This document shows positions 1 through 8,298 of a DNA stretch of 58,889 nucleotides, one piece after another. Position numbers and translations under genes: made by a program. Origin of the DNA: Terriglobia bacterium. Lineage in GTDB: Bacteria > Acidobacteriota > Terriglobia > UBA7540. Where the stretch lies: positions 1 to 58,889 of the forward strand of contig JASHQD010000092.1 of NCBI GenBank assembly GCA_030037755.1, written 5' to 3'. Numbering within the stretch: position 1 is the first letter of the stretch; each line of letters begins with the position of its first letter. Under the pieces are notes generated by a model. It had not been told where the DNA came from and did not search any database. It worked only from the letters and a program-made list of their open reading frames with translations.

Positions 1-465
1 CGCGTCATCGAGCACGCTCGCGAGCGCGTCAGGCGCGGGCCGGGAGCGCCGGCGCAATCGCGCCAGTCCCAGGAATCCGGCAGCGAGCCACAGCGCGCGC
101 ACCAGGATGCCGCCCGCGATCAGCAGCAGCGCCAAGCGCTGGATCGGCCACCCAGCGTTCAAGCGGCTCGTCCAGCGATTCAGCGAGGACGTCGCCGCTA
201 CTTGGCGCCCCATAACGGCAGCCGGCGAGGCGATCACGGCCGCTGTTTCAGCGCGCCTCAACGTAACGGGGCTTGGATTGTCAGGCCTCCAGCGCTGGCA
301 CACGGGCAGAACGAGGCAGAGTCCCAGCAGCGCCTGCCAATAGATCAGCGTGGCGGTGGAAGCGCGGAAGCGGAACAGGCCTGCCAGCAGCGCCCCGGCG
401 CTCACCAGCACGAGCGCCTGTAAAGCATAAGCAACGAGGTCGCGCAGCCAGATCGAGGAGGTCAT
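1..465 (-). CDS. BlaR1/MecR1-type M56 membrane sensor, N-terminal part
   Basis: The gene runs off the left edge, so 155 codons are visible and no stop is seen. The translation starts MTSSIWLRDLVAYALQALVL and has hydrophobic segments near residues 8-30 and 37-55 and another near 105-130, followed by an Arg-rich loop (RLRRRSR). That is the membrane topology of BlaR1-like M56 metallopeptidases before their HExxH domain, which lies outside the window. Its ATG (465-463) overlaps the blaI stop in an ATGA junction, the standard blaI-blaR1 arrangement. It is expected to sense an envelope signal and cleave the repressor; the ligand cannot be told from this fragment. Confidence 0.7.
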   Translation of the reverse strand, partial: MTSSIWLRDLVAYALQALVLVSAGALLAGLFRFRASTATLIYWQALLGLCLVLPVCQRWRPDNPSPVTLRRAETAAVIASPAAVMGRQVAATSSLNRWTSRLNAGWPIQRLALLLIAGGILVRALWLAAGFLGLARLRRRSRPAPDALASVLDDA

Positions 466-836
466 TTTTTCTTCCCCATCATGCGTGAGATCTCGCGGAG
501 TTCCGCCTCCGAGAGTTGCTTGTCTTCGAGCAGGTGGACCACCAGCGGCTCAGCCGAGCCGTTGAACACGCGGTCGACGAACTCGCGCACCATGCCCTTG
601 ATCACCTGGTTGCGGGGCTTGGTGGGCTGGTAAACGTAGGCGCGCTCCTGCTGCGCGGCGCGCAGATATCCTTTGTGCTCGAGCGTCTTCAGCGTCGTCA
701 TCACCGTGGTGTAGGCGATCTTGCGGCGCTCGAGCAGTTCCTCATAGACGTCGCGGACGGTGGCAGACTCCCGCCGCCAGATGATCTTCATCAGCTCCAG
801 TTCCTGGGCTGTCAGGGTGGTTGATCGCGGTCGCAT
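462..836 (-). CDS. blaI: BlaI/MecI/CopY-family transcriptional repressor
   Basis: This 124-residue protein has the usual BlaI length. It shows the family pattern: an N-terminal winged helix beginning LTAQELELMKIIWRRESATV, the YTTVMTTLKTLEHKGYL recognition helix and wing, and a C-terminal dimerisation segment ending SEAELREISRMMGKKK. It should repress itself and the co-transcribed blaR1. A perfect TACTA-N3-TAGTA palindrome lies 2 nt upstream of the start codon and matches the BlaI half-site type. No Shine-Dalgarno sequence precedes the ATG. Confidence 0.9.
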   Translation of the reverse strand: MRPRSTTLTAQELELMKIIWRRESATVRDVYEELLERRKIAYTTVMTTLKTLEHKGYLRAAQQERAYVYQPTKPRNQVIKGMVREFVDRVFNGSAEPLVVHLLEDKQLSEAELREISRMMGKKK

Positions 837-838
837 AC

Positions 839-871
839 TACTAAACTAGTACTAGCGAACACGGCTGTCAA
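839..871 (-). promoter_or_regulatory. blaI promoter with overlapping BlaI operator
   Basis: On the minus strand a perfect TTGACA (871-866) is followed, after 17 nt, by TAGTTT (848-843). The operator palindrome TACTA-AAC-TAGTA (839-851) covers this -10. Transcription would start near 836, which is the A of the blaI ATG, so the mRNA may be leaderless and repression would act by blocking the -10 box. The assignments are by eye. Confidence 0.5.
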
Positions 872-925
872 GCAAAATTTTTTTGGCCGCTTCTTTGTGC
901 CGCGTTTTCGGTCCGTGAGCGCGGT

Positions 926-998
926 GGAACAGCCATTCCCGGCTGTGCAAGGGGCAGGGGTTCGCGCACGGGGCACAGCCACGAGTAGCTGTGCCACC
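926..998. repeat. Pair of GGCACAGCC-type palindromes
   Basis: Two related hairpins lie between blaI and brnA: ACAGCC-attccc-GGCTGT (929-946), and the stronger GGCACAGC-N8-GCTGTGCC (972-995). They look like short dispersed palindromic repeats rather than terminators, because no T-run follows. The second could still act as a bidirectional stop after brnA. Confidence 0.5.
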
Positions 999-1008
999 GA
1001 GGCGCGAG

Positions 1009-1242
1009 TTACTTCAACGCTTCGTTGATTTCGATGTCTCGCTTGAGGACATCCGTCAGCAATTCCGACAACTCCACACCCTTCTGCTCGGCCTTGGCGG
1101 AAAAGTACTGCCACACACTTCGCTCGATGGAAGCGGGCAGGAAGACCTTCGCGTCCGGAGGAATGTGGTGCAGACCCCGAACTCCCTTGCGGAAGTCGAT
1201 TTCATCGGGCATCGGATCGTTGTCGATAGGGTGTTCGCTCAT
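1009..1242 (-). CDS. brnA: BrnA-type antitoxin
   Basis: This 77-residue protein has an acidic N-terminus and a ribbon-helix-helix-like C-terminal half (DAKVFLPASIERSVWQYFSA, then a long helix to the end). It directly follows a BrnT-like toxin with an ATGA overlap (1239-1242). Toxin first, antitoxin second is the known brnTA order. The antitoxin should bind the toxin and autorepress the operon. Identification rests on the partner and on the RHH-like pattern. Confidence 0.75.
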   Translation of the reverse strand: MSEHPIDNDPMPDEIDFRKGVRGLHHIPPDAKVFLPASIERSVWQYFSAKAEQKGVELSELLTDVLKRDIEINEALK

Positions 1243-1583
1243 AGGTTCTCTTCGTAGAAGCGAGCTTCGTTTCGTGTTGCCGGCCGAGCTGAAATCAGCC
1301 GCACGTTCGCCAGCGCCTCGTCGATTTCACGCCAGACATAAACCACGGAAAGGACCGTGCCGTTAACTGCGCATCCGACGGAAAACCAACGCTCCTCCCC
1401 TCCGCCATGCTCCAGATCGGCGACGCTGACCAACAACGGATCGGCAAATATGGATGAGGCAAGCTCAAAGCTCACACCGTGCTTCCGGATGTTCGCGACA
1501 GCCTTGTTCTCGTCCCATTCGAACTCAAATTGCCTGTCGCTCAAGGCCGAATCCCGCGTGGCATGCAAGGCCGCAAGCGCCAC
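1239..1583 (-). CDS. brnT: BrnT-type ribonuclease toxin
   Basis: The core reads FEFEWDENKAVANIRKHGVS, the BrnT signature, followed by a compact RelE-like fold ending RLISARPATRNEARFYEE. BrnT toxins cleave RNA and are neutralised by the adjacent BrnA. The frame opens with GTG at 1583, giving 114 residues. Family members are nearer 90-100, so the real start may be an internal TTG about 16 codons on, just before the FEWDE core. No ATG is available in frame. Confidence 0.8.
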   Translation of the reverse strand: MALAALHATRDSALSDRQFEFEWDENKAVANIRKHGVSFELASSIFADPLLVSVADLEHGGGEERWFSVGCAVNGTVLSVVYVWREIDEALANVRLISARPATRNEARFYEENL

Positions 1584-1801
1584 CCGCAGGGGATTTTAGC
1601 ACAGTCCCTATTGCTTTATGCGCGACGGTAGCCTGGGGGAAAACAGAAGGCATCGCCCGGGCAGGAGGAACAAGCCTGACCCGCCATAGAGACCGCGTGC
1701 TCAAGGTGCAACCGGAGCCGGAGCTTGCGATCGAACCCCGGTGCGGCCCTTGCCACTCGACTTGTCACTTGCCACTGCACGTGATAACGTAGGCCCGGCT
1801 T

Positions 1802-3151
1802 ATGAGAATTCTGGTAATCGGTTCCGGTGGTCGTGAACACGCCTTGACGTGGAAGCTGCGTGAAAGTCTGCGCATGGAGGAGATCTACTGCGCGCCGGGC
1901 AACGCGGGCATCGCGCAGGAGGCGGAGTGCGTTCCCGTGGACACGGCGAAGCCGGGCGCCCTGCTGGAACTTGCCAACTGGCTGCGGGCGGATCTCACGG
2001 TGGTCGGGCCGGAAGCGCCGCTGGTGGCGGGCATCGTGGACGATTTTGAGCGCGCCGGGCGTCCGATTGTCGGACCCTCGAAGGCTGCCGCGCGTCTCGA
2101 AGGCAGCAAAATCTTCGCCAAGGAGTTCATGACGCGCCACGGTATCCCGACGGCGCGCTGCGCCATCGCCGAAAGCTACAGCCAGGCGATCGAGGCTCTG
2201 GCGGCATTCCGCTGGCCGCTGGTGATCAAGGCTGACGGCCTGGCCGCGGGCAAGGGCGTGGTGATCGCCGCCAATCCTGACGAGGCCGTGCGCGCGCTCG
2301 ATGACTTCATGCAGCGTAAGATCCTGGGCGAGGCGGGCGAGCGCGTGGTGATCGAGGAATGCCTCACGGGCAGCGAGATGTCGTTCATTGTGCTGACCGA
2401 TGGACAGGGCGTGGTGGAACTCGCGCCCACCCAGGACCACAAGCGCCTGCTCGACGGCGACGCAGGTCCGAACACCGGCGGCATGGGCGCCTACAGCGAC
2501 GACGCGATCCTTAACCTGGCCGGCCGCAATGAGATCATGGCGCGCGTGGTGCGGCCCACACTGAAGGGGCTGGCTGCTGAAGGTATTCACTATCGTGGGT
2601 TTCTGTATTGCGGCCTGATGATGACCGCCGAAGGTCCGCAAGTGCTTGAATACAACGTCCGCCTGGGCGATCCCGAAACGCAGCCGATCATGATGCGCCT
2701 GCGGTCGGACCTGGTTGAGCTTCTGTTGGCCACCCGCGACGGCACGCTCGCTTCCCGCGAGGCCCACTGGACGCCGAATCCTGCGGTATGCGTGGTGCTG
2801 GCGTCGGCCGGGTACCCCGCGGCGCCGGAAACAGGCCGCGAGATCACCGGGTACGAATCCGCCGAAGGTCTGGGCGGAGTCAAAGTTTTTCACGCCGGGA
2901 CCCGGGTGGAGGATCACAAGCTGCTGACTGCTGGCGGGCGAGTGATGGGCGTAACCGCGTCCAGCGAAGATCTGGCCTCGGCAATTCAGAGAGCCTATAG
3001 TGCAGCGGAGAAGATTCACTTCGAAGGCGTGCAGTACCGTCACGACATCGCGAAACATGGCCTCGAGAACCGGGCGCCCAAACCGGGCGGCACGCTGCCG
3101 GTGACGCCGAATCACAGAGGGTACCCGGCGGCGAAGGTTCCGCCGGTGTGA
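1802..3151 (+). CDS. purD: Phosphoribosylamine-glycine ligase (GARS)
   Basis: This 449-residue enzyme makes glycinamide ribonucleotide from phosphoribosylamine, glycine and ATP in de novo purine synthesis. It opens with MRILVIGSGGREHALTWKL, the PurD N-domain signature. It continues with VVGPEAPLVAGI, then the ATP-grasp core (LVIKADGLAAGKGVVIA near residue 140) and EYNVRLGDPETQPIM. Length is slightly above the usual 420-430 because of a C-terminal tail of about 30 residues rich in Pro and Gly. The ribosome-binding site is weak. purE lies 0.7 kb downstream, separated by an unrelated two-gene module. Confidence 0.97.
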   Translation: MRILVIGSGGREHALTWKLRESLRMEEIYCAPGNAGIAQEAECVPVDTAKPGALLELANWLRADLTVVGPEAPLVAGIVDDFERAGRPIVGPSKAAARLEGSKIFAKEFMTRHGIPTARCAIAESYSQAIEALAAFRWPLVIKADGLAAGKGVVIAANPDEAVRALDDFMQRKILGEAGERVVIEECLTGSEMSFIVLTDGQGVVELAPTQDHKRLLDGDAGPNTGGMGAYSDDAILNLAGRNEIMARVVRPTLKGLAAEGIHYRGFLYCGLMMTAEGPQVLEYNVRLGDPETQPIMMRLRSDLVELLLATRDGTLASREAHWTPNPAVCVVLASAGYPAAPETGREITGYESAEGLGGVKVFHAGTRVEDHKLLTAGGRVMGVTASSEDLASAIQRAYSAAEKIHFEGVQYRHDIAKHGLENRAPKPGGTLPVTPNHRGYPAAKVPPV

Positions 3152-3204
3152 GGGCGGTTGGCGGATGGGCAGTTGCTGAGTTCGATCGATTAGAATGGGT
3201 GAAG

Positions 3205-3399
3205 ATGGAGCCGGTGGTCGCTAAATTTCGTACTTTCGAAGAAGCCGAAGAAGCTGACCTGAAGTACTATCGAAGCCTCTCCCCGCAAGAGCGCCTTGAA
3301 ATGCTGTTTAAGTTGCGGAGCTTGATTCATGTGGAAGGCGACAGAAATTCCAGAAGACTGGCGCGCGTTTGTCGAATTGTTAAACTCAAACGAGATTGA
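3205..3399 (+). CDS. Small protein paired with a nucleotidyltransferase
   Basis: From the ATG at 3205 this encodes 64 residues beginning MEPVVAKFRTFEEAEEADLK, with a charged helical SLSPQERLEMLFKLRSL segment. The frame is open back to 3148, but the first 19 codons look unlike protein. It overlaps the next gene by 71 nt in another frame. Pairs of this kind resemble two-gene TA or abortive-infection modules. No named family is assigned with certainty; antitoxin is an inference from position and size. Confidence 0.55.
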   Translation: MEPVVAKFRTFEEAEEADLKYYRSLSPQERLEMLFKLRSLIHVEGDRNSRRLARVCRIVKLKRD

Positions 3400-3811
3400 A
3401 TACCTGATCGTGGGCTCAGTCGCCCTGACCTATCACGGCTTTCCTCGTTATACAGGCGATCTCGACATTCTAATCCACAACACGGCTGAAAATGCGCAGC
3501 GGCTCGAAGCGACGCTCCGAGTTTTTGGGCTCGGTCCGCTTGTCCTGAAGGCGACTGACTTCGCAGGACCGTACCAGGTCGTGCAGATCGGCGTGCGCCC
3601 CGACCGGATCGATATTCTGACCAGCATCAGCGGCCTGTCTTTTGAAGAAGCCTGGGCGTCGAGAGTTGAGGGTGATCTAGCGGGTGTGCCGGCGAAGTTT
3701 ATTGGACGAGAGGCGCTGGCGAAGAATAAGGGATCGACCGGGCGCACACAGGACAGGGCCGACGCTGAACGCTTGGAGCGGGTTAACGAGACGGATCAGG
3801 CCGAGAACTAA
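3329..3811 (+). CDS. Nucleotidyltransferase-fold protein (DUF6036/AbiEii-like)
   Basis: This 160-residue protein contains IEYLIVGSVALTYHGFPRYT followed by GDLDILI. That gives the G-S motif plus paired acidic residues of minimal nucleotidyltransferases. Its end (FIGREALAKNKGSTGRTQDR then ADAERLE) is typical of DUF6036/AbiEii-like toxin-side proteins. It should transfer a nucleotide to an RNA or protein target; the target is unknown. A GGAG lies about 8 nt before the ATG. It overlaps the small gene upstream, consistent with translational coupling. Confidence 0.7.
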   Translation: MWKATEIPEDWRAFVELLNSNEIEYLIVGSVALTYHGFPRYTGDLDILIHNTAENAQRLEATLRVFGLGPLVLKATDFAGPYQVVQIGVRPDRIDILTSISGLSFEEAWASRVEGDLAGVPAKFIGREALAKNKGSTGRTQDRADAERLERVNETDQAEN

Positions 3812-3833
3812 GAACTATTCCTAAGGAGAGTGC

Positions 3834-4349
3834 ATGACCGAGACAAGCGGAGCGTTGGTTGGCATTTTGATGGGCAGCGATTCCGATCTGCCGATTATGA
3901 GCGAGGCGGCGGCGACGCTGAAAAAGTTCGGTGTGCCCTGCGAGGTGGAGGTCAGCTCCGCGCATCGCTCGCCCGCGCGCACGGCGGAGTACGCACGGAC
4001 GGCGATCGAGCGCGGGATCAAGGTGATCATCATCGGCGCGGGCGGCGCGGCCCATCTCGGCGGCGTTGTCGCGGCTGAGACCACTCTGCCGGTGATCGGC
4101 GTGCCTATGACGACCACCCTTGGAGGGCTCGATTCGCTGCTTTCCATCGTCCAGATGCCGGCCGGCGTGCCCGTGGCCTGCACGGCGATTGGCAAAGCCG
4201 GCGCGGTGAATGCCGCCATTCTGGCGGTGCAGATTCTGGCCACCAGCGACGCCGACCTCGCGCGCAAGCTGGTCGAGCATAAGCAGAGCCTGGCGCGAGG
4301 AGTGGCTGAGAAATCGGAAAAGCTTCGGCGCGAGCTGGCAGCGTCATAA
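3834..4349 (+). CDS. purE: N5-carboxyaminoimidazole ribonucleotide mutase
   Basis: A 171-residue class I PurE, which converts N5-CAIR to CAIR in purine synthesis. Visible signatures are [13 protein letters not shown] at residues 11-23, [16 protein letters not shown], and the [20 protein letters not shown] active-site loop. AAGGAG stands 7 nt before the ATG. No purK follows; the next gene on the strand is the PEP carboxykinase. Confidence 0.97.
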   Translation: MTETSGALVGILMGSDSDLPIMSEAAATLKKFGVPCEVEVSSAHRSPARTAEYARTAIERGIKVIIIGAGGAAHLGGVVAAETTLPVIGVPMTTTLGGLDSLLSIVQMPAGVPVACTAIGKAGAVNAAILAVQILATSDADLARKLVEHKQSLARGVAEKSEKLRRELAAS

Positions 4350-4486
4350 CCCCGGCGCCGGCTCGTTACAGAGTAGATAAATTCAAGTGGGTAGCGGCTC
4401 GGAGAACAAGTAACCCCCGCCTTGCTTTCACCGCCATCGACCGCTTAATCTGAAGTACTAGCCGACATTTCGCCGAAGGAGTCTCG

Positions 4487-6382
4487 ATGTCCGAAGCCGC
4501 ACGTCATGCTCCGCCTATGCCTTCGTCGCTGGAGGTGGTCGACCGTAATGGCGGGCGCTCCCTATGGGGACGCGATCCATCGCAGCCGCTGAGCATCAAC
4601 ACGCACCTCGTTCGCTGGGTCGAAAAGATGGCGCGTCTCACCAGGCCCGCGGCGATCCATTGGGTCGATGGGTCACAGCAGGAGTACGACATCCTGTGCC
4701 GGCAGATGGTGGAGAAGGGAACCTTCATCAAGCTCAGCGAGGACCTCTGGCCCGGCTGTTTCTACGCGCGTTCCGACCCCGGTGACGTCGCCCGCGTCGA
4801 GAATCGCACCTTCATATGCTCGCACTCGCGCGCCATGGCGGGTCCCAACAACAACTGGGAAGATCCCTACAAGATGCGGCGCGAGTTGAAGGAGCTTTTT
4901 GCAGGGTCCATGCAAGGACGCACCATGTACGTGCTGCCCTTCAGCATGGGTCCGACGGGTACACCGGTCTCGCAGATCGGCGTCGAGCTTACCGACTCGC
5001 CTTACGTTGTGGTGAACATGCGGATCATGACCCGCATTGGGCTGCCCGTGTTCAAAGAAATCGACAAGGACACGAAGCGTGTGGTGCCATGCATGCACAC
5101 CGTCGGCGTGCCGCTCGCGCCCGGGCAGAAGGATGTCTCCTGGCCGTGCAATCCGACGAAGTACATTGTGCATTTCCCCGAGACCCGCGAGATCTGGTCC
5201 TACGGTTCCGGATACGGCGGCAACGCCCTGCTCGGCAAGAAGTGCTTCGCGCTCCGCATCGCGTCGAATTTGGCCCGTGATAACGGCTGGATGGCCGAGC
5301 ACATGCTAATTCTCGGCGTCGAGAGCCCGTCGGGCGAAAAGACTTACGTGGCGGCGGCATTTCCCAGCGCCTGCGGCAAAACGAATCTCGCCATGCTGGT
5401 TCCGCCGGATGGGCTCGAAGGCTGGAAGGTGTGGACGGTCGGCGACGACATCGCGTGGCTTCGCCCCGATTCAAACGGGCGGCTGCGCGCGATCAATCCC
5501 GAAGCGGGATTCTTCGGCGTCGCGGCAGGCACATCGGAGAAGACAAATCCCAATGCGATGGCGACGCTGGCGCGAAACACCGTCTTCACCAACACCGCGC
5601 TGACGCCCGAGGGCGGTGTGTGGTGGGAAGGCATGACCGACGAGCCGCCGGCGGAATGCATCGATTGGCGCGGCGAGCGGTGGACCCCTGAAATCGCGAA
5701 GCGGACCGGCGCGACAGCGTCGCATCCCAACGCGCGCTTCACCGCGCCCGCATCGCAATGCCCGACGATCGATCCGGCGTGGGAGGATCCCGAAGGCGTG
5801 CCGATCAGCGCGATCGTCTTTGGCGGCCGGCGCGCGACGACGATGCCGCTGGTCTATCAGGCGTTCAATTGGAGCTCAGGCGTCTACGTGGGCGCCACCA
5901 TGGGTTCGGAGACCACGGCGGCCGCGGCCGGCGCGGTCGGCAAAGTGCGGCGCGATCCTATGGCCATGCTGCCGTTCTGCGGCTACCACATGGGCGATTA
6001 CTTCCGGCACTGGATTCTGATGCAACGCTCGCTCAGCGAAACGCCGCGCATCTTCCACGTGAACTGGTTTCGCAAGGACGAGAACGGGCAGTTTCTGTGG
6101 CCCGGCTTTCGCGAGAATATGCGGGTGCTGAAATGGATCGTGGATCGCGCGCGTGGCCGGGCGGTGGGCAAGGAAACGCCGATCGGCTGGATGCCGCACT
6201 ACGAGGACATCGAGTGGAAAGGGCTCGACTTTTCAAAGGAGCGGTTCGACAAACTGCAGGCGTTCGATCGCAGCGCGTGGCGAGCGGAAGTAATGGAGCA
6301 CGAAGAGCTGTTCTTCGATCTGCACGATCGGCTGCCGTCCGAGATCATCTACGAGCGCGAGCTGCTGATTTGTAGGCTGTAG
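4487..6382 (+). CDS. pckG: Phosphoenolpyruvate carboxykinase (GTP)
   Basis: A 631-residue cytosolic enzyme that interconverts oxaloacetate + GTP with PEP + CO2 + GDP. The GTP-type signature FPSACGKTN falls at residues 292-300, with the reactive Cys at 296 and the P-loop Lys at 298. Other conserved blocks include [33 protein letters not shown] and [17 protein letters not shown]. Length matches the GTP family (about 600-625) and not the ATP family. GGAG precedes the ATG by about 7 nt. It appears monocistronic and indicates gluconeogenic growth. Confidence 0.97.
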   Translation: MSEAARHAPPMPSSLEVVDRNGGRSLWGRDPSQPLSINTHLVRWVEKMARLTRPAAIHWVDGSQQEYDILCRQMVEKGTFIKLSEDLWPGCFYARSDPGDVARVENRTFICSHSRAMAGPNNNWEDPYKMRRELKELFAGSMQGRTMYVLPFSMGPTGTPVSQIGVELTDSPYVVVNMRIMTRIGLPVFKEIDKDTKRVVPCMHTVGVPLAPGQKDVSWPCNPTKYIVHFPETREIWSYGSGYGGNALLGKKCFALRIASNLARDNGWMAEHMLILGVESPSGEKTYVAAAFPSACGKTNLAMLVPPDGLEGWKVWTVGDDIAWLRPDSNGRLRAINPEAGFFGVAAGTSEKTNPNAMATLARNTVFTNTALTPEGGVWWEGMTDEPPAECIDWRGERWTPEIAKRTGATASHPNARFTAPASQCPTIDPAWEDPEGVPISAIVFGGRRATTMPLVYQAFNWSSGVYVGATMGSETTAAAAGAVGKVRRDPMAMLPFCGYHMGDYFRHWILMQRSLSETPRIFHVNWFRKDENGQFLWPGFRENMRVLKWIVDRARGRAVGKETPIGWMPHYEDIEWKGLDFSKERFDKLQAFDRSAWRAEVMEHEELFFDLHDRLPSEIIYERELLICRL

Positions 6383-6551
6383 CTTGAGCCGATCGTGACC
6401 GAGCCGCAGTTCTTCGTGGCCTCCGTAGTTTTGAGTGATGTTCAAACCCAGCGTGCTCCGCGCCTCTGTGGCGTCTGTGTTAGAAAAGTCTGGCCGAGGA
6501 CACGGAGAATGACGCCGCGCGTCATAGCGGGATAAGAGCAAGGTTTTACAG

Positions 6552-7751
6552 ATGACCATTGCAGTGGCGATGAGCGGCGGCGTGGACAGTTCCACGGCCG
6601 CAGCTTTGCTCGCCGAGAACAATCCGATAATGGCTGAGGCCGCAGCCGGCGCGGATTTGAGCGGCGCTGGCGGCAACAGCGGTAGTGTATCGAGCGCGCC
6701 CGTCGTCGGCCTGACCATGCAGCTCTGGAATCAGCGACGGTTGCCGGCCCTGCAGGGCCTCGCAGAGTCGACGTCTACGAAGGGCCATGCGTCGGGACGC
6801 TGCTGCTCGCTCGATGACGTTTACGACGCGCGAAGCGTGGCGCGGTTTCTTGGGATTCCGTACTACGTGGTCAACCTCGAGGACCGCTTCGAGGCGGATG
6901 TGGTGCGGCCGTTCGTCGAGGGCTATCTTGCGGGCGAGACGCCCATCCCGTGCAGCCTTTGCAACACGCAGGTGAAGTTCACTGAGTTTTATCGCAGCGC
7001 CCAGGCCCTGGGCGCGGAGCGGATCGCCACGGGCCACTACGCGCGCGTGCGCCAGGATCCCGCGACCGGACGTTACCAGCTTCTGGCCGCCGTCGATCGC
7101 GCGCGCGACCAGTCGTACTTCCTGTTCGGCCTCGGCCAGGAGGAATTGAGCCGGACGATCTTCCCGCTGGGCGACTTGCACAAGGACGAAGTGCGCGCCC
7201 TGGCTCGCGAGCGCAAGCTGCCGGTGGCCGACAAGCCCGACAGCCAGGAGATCTGTTTCGTCTCCTCGGGCAGCTATCGTGATTTCATCAACGCTTATCT
7301 CGCTGAGCAGGGCGAGAAGCCCGCAGGTACGTCGGGCGAAGTCGTCTCAACGGACGGGAAGGTTCTGGCAGAGCACTCCGGGCTGCACAACTACACTGTC
7401 GGACAGCGCAAGGGCCTGGGTTTCGCCGGCGGCGAGCCGCTCTATGTGATCGAGCTCGATCGCAGTCACAATCGCGTAGTCGTCGGCCGAAACGAAGACC
7501 TGCTGCGCAAGCGCTGCCGCGTGCGTCAGGTCAATTGGATTCGTCCGGTAGCTGAGGGCGAGACGGTCGAAGCAGCGGTGCGTATCCGCAACAAGCACGT
7601 GCCCGCGCCGGCCCGCGTCGAGTCGCTCCCCAATGCCGAGGCAATCGTCGAATTCGCTGAGCCGCAGCGCGCCGTCACGCCGGGACAGGCCGCGGTCTTT
7701 TACGACGGCGATGAGGTGGTGGGCGGAGGCTGGATCACCCAAGTACTTTGA
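6552..7751 (+). CDS. mnmA: tRNA-uridine 2-sulfurtransferase
   Basis: This 399-residue enzyme thiolates U34 of tRNA-Glu, -Gln and -Lys. The PP-loop SGGVDSS is at residues 8-14. The catalytic pair is visible as the Cys in [14 protein letters not shown] and the Cys in SQEICFV, and [17 protein letters not shown] is the C-terminal beta-barrel start. The segment after the PP-loop (about residues 20-50) is longer and lower in complexity than usual. It takes its sulfur from a cysteine desulfurase relay, a possible link to the desulfurase at 40-43 kb. Confidence 0.95.
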   Translation: MTIAVAMSGGVDSSTAAALLAENNPIMAEAAAGADLSGAGGNSGSVSSAPVVGLTMQLWNQRRLPALQGLAESTSTKGHASGRCCSLDDVYDARSVARFLGIPYYVVNLEDRFEADVVRPFVEGYLAGETPIPCSLCNTQVKFTEFYRSAQALGAERIATGHYARVRQDPATGRYQLLAAVDRARDQSYFLFGLGQEELSRTIFPLGDLHKDEVRALARERKLPVADKPDSQEICFVSSGSYRDFINAYLAEQGEKPAGTSGEVVSTDGKVLAEHSGLHNYTVGQRKGLGFAGGEPLYVIELDRSHNRVVVGRNEDLLRKRCRVRQVNWIRPVAEGETVEAAVRIRNKHVPAPARVESLPNAEAIVEFAEPQRAVTPGQAAVFYDGDEVVGGGWITQVL

Positions 7752-7782
7752 TAGGCCGGCGGCTCGTCCCGGCGCGTCAAAG

Positions 7783-8280
7783 TCAAAAACTGACGTAGGA
7801 GACGGTAGTGCTTGGCGCGCCCTGATTCCAATCCGTGGGCATGTAGTCGAAAGTGACGCGGAAGGGCCGTGACTCGCCGGGCTTTAGTGGCGGCGCTGAG
7901 GCATTGATCGGGTGCGCGGTCCGCCGCAGCACGGTTTGATTGAGCATATCCACGAACGTCAGATCCACGTCGACCTCGCGCACGGCGCGCGTGCCGTTGT
8001 TCCTGACCTGCGCGTCCATGTAAGTCACATTGCTTCCGAGTCCGGTTTCGGCGGCGCTCATGTGGATGTCGGTCACTGCGATCTGCTGCAGGCAGGCTTG
8101 AGTTTCGGCGTTGAGGGGCGGACGAACCGCAGGACGGCTGACGCGCGCGTGCATGGTCCACGCTACGATCGCCAGCACGACGGCAATCGCCACCGAGATT
8201 CCGAAGATCATCAGCAGCGGCGAGCGGCCGTCTTCACGGCGCGCACTCGCGATCGATGGCCGGCGTTCCGGAATCACCAC
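7783..8280 (-). CDS. Membrane-anchored protein, DUF2393/FxLYD-like
   Basis: A 165-residue protein with a GTG start. A basic N-terminus is followed by one transmembrane helix (about residues 22-44, LLMIFGISVAIAVVLAIVAW). After that comes an extracytoplasmic beta-rich domain with VRNNGTRAVREVDVDLTFVD and KPGESRPFRVTFDYMP, the pattern of DUF2393/FxLYD-type immunoglobulin-like domains. Function is unknown. It lies 18 nt downstream of the TldE-family gene on the same strand. Confidence 0.6.
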   Translation of the reverse strand: MVIPERRPSIASARREDGRSPLLMIFGISVAIAVVLAIVAWTMHARVSRPAVRPPLNAETQACLQQIAVTDIHMSAAETGLGSNVTYMDAQVRNNGTRAVREVDVDLTFVDMLNQTVLRRTAHPINASAPPLKPGESRPFRVTFDYMPTDWNQGAPSTTVSYVSF

Positions 8281-8298
8281 GTCCCCCTGCGCGCGACC

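Noticed and set aside
1616-3115. 499-codon open frame opposite purD
   Set aside because: Its sequence is His/Arg/Gly-rich antisense of a well-supported gene with no recognisable domain; long antisense frames are expected at this GC content.
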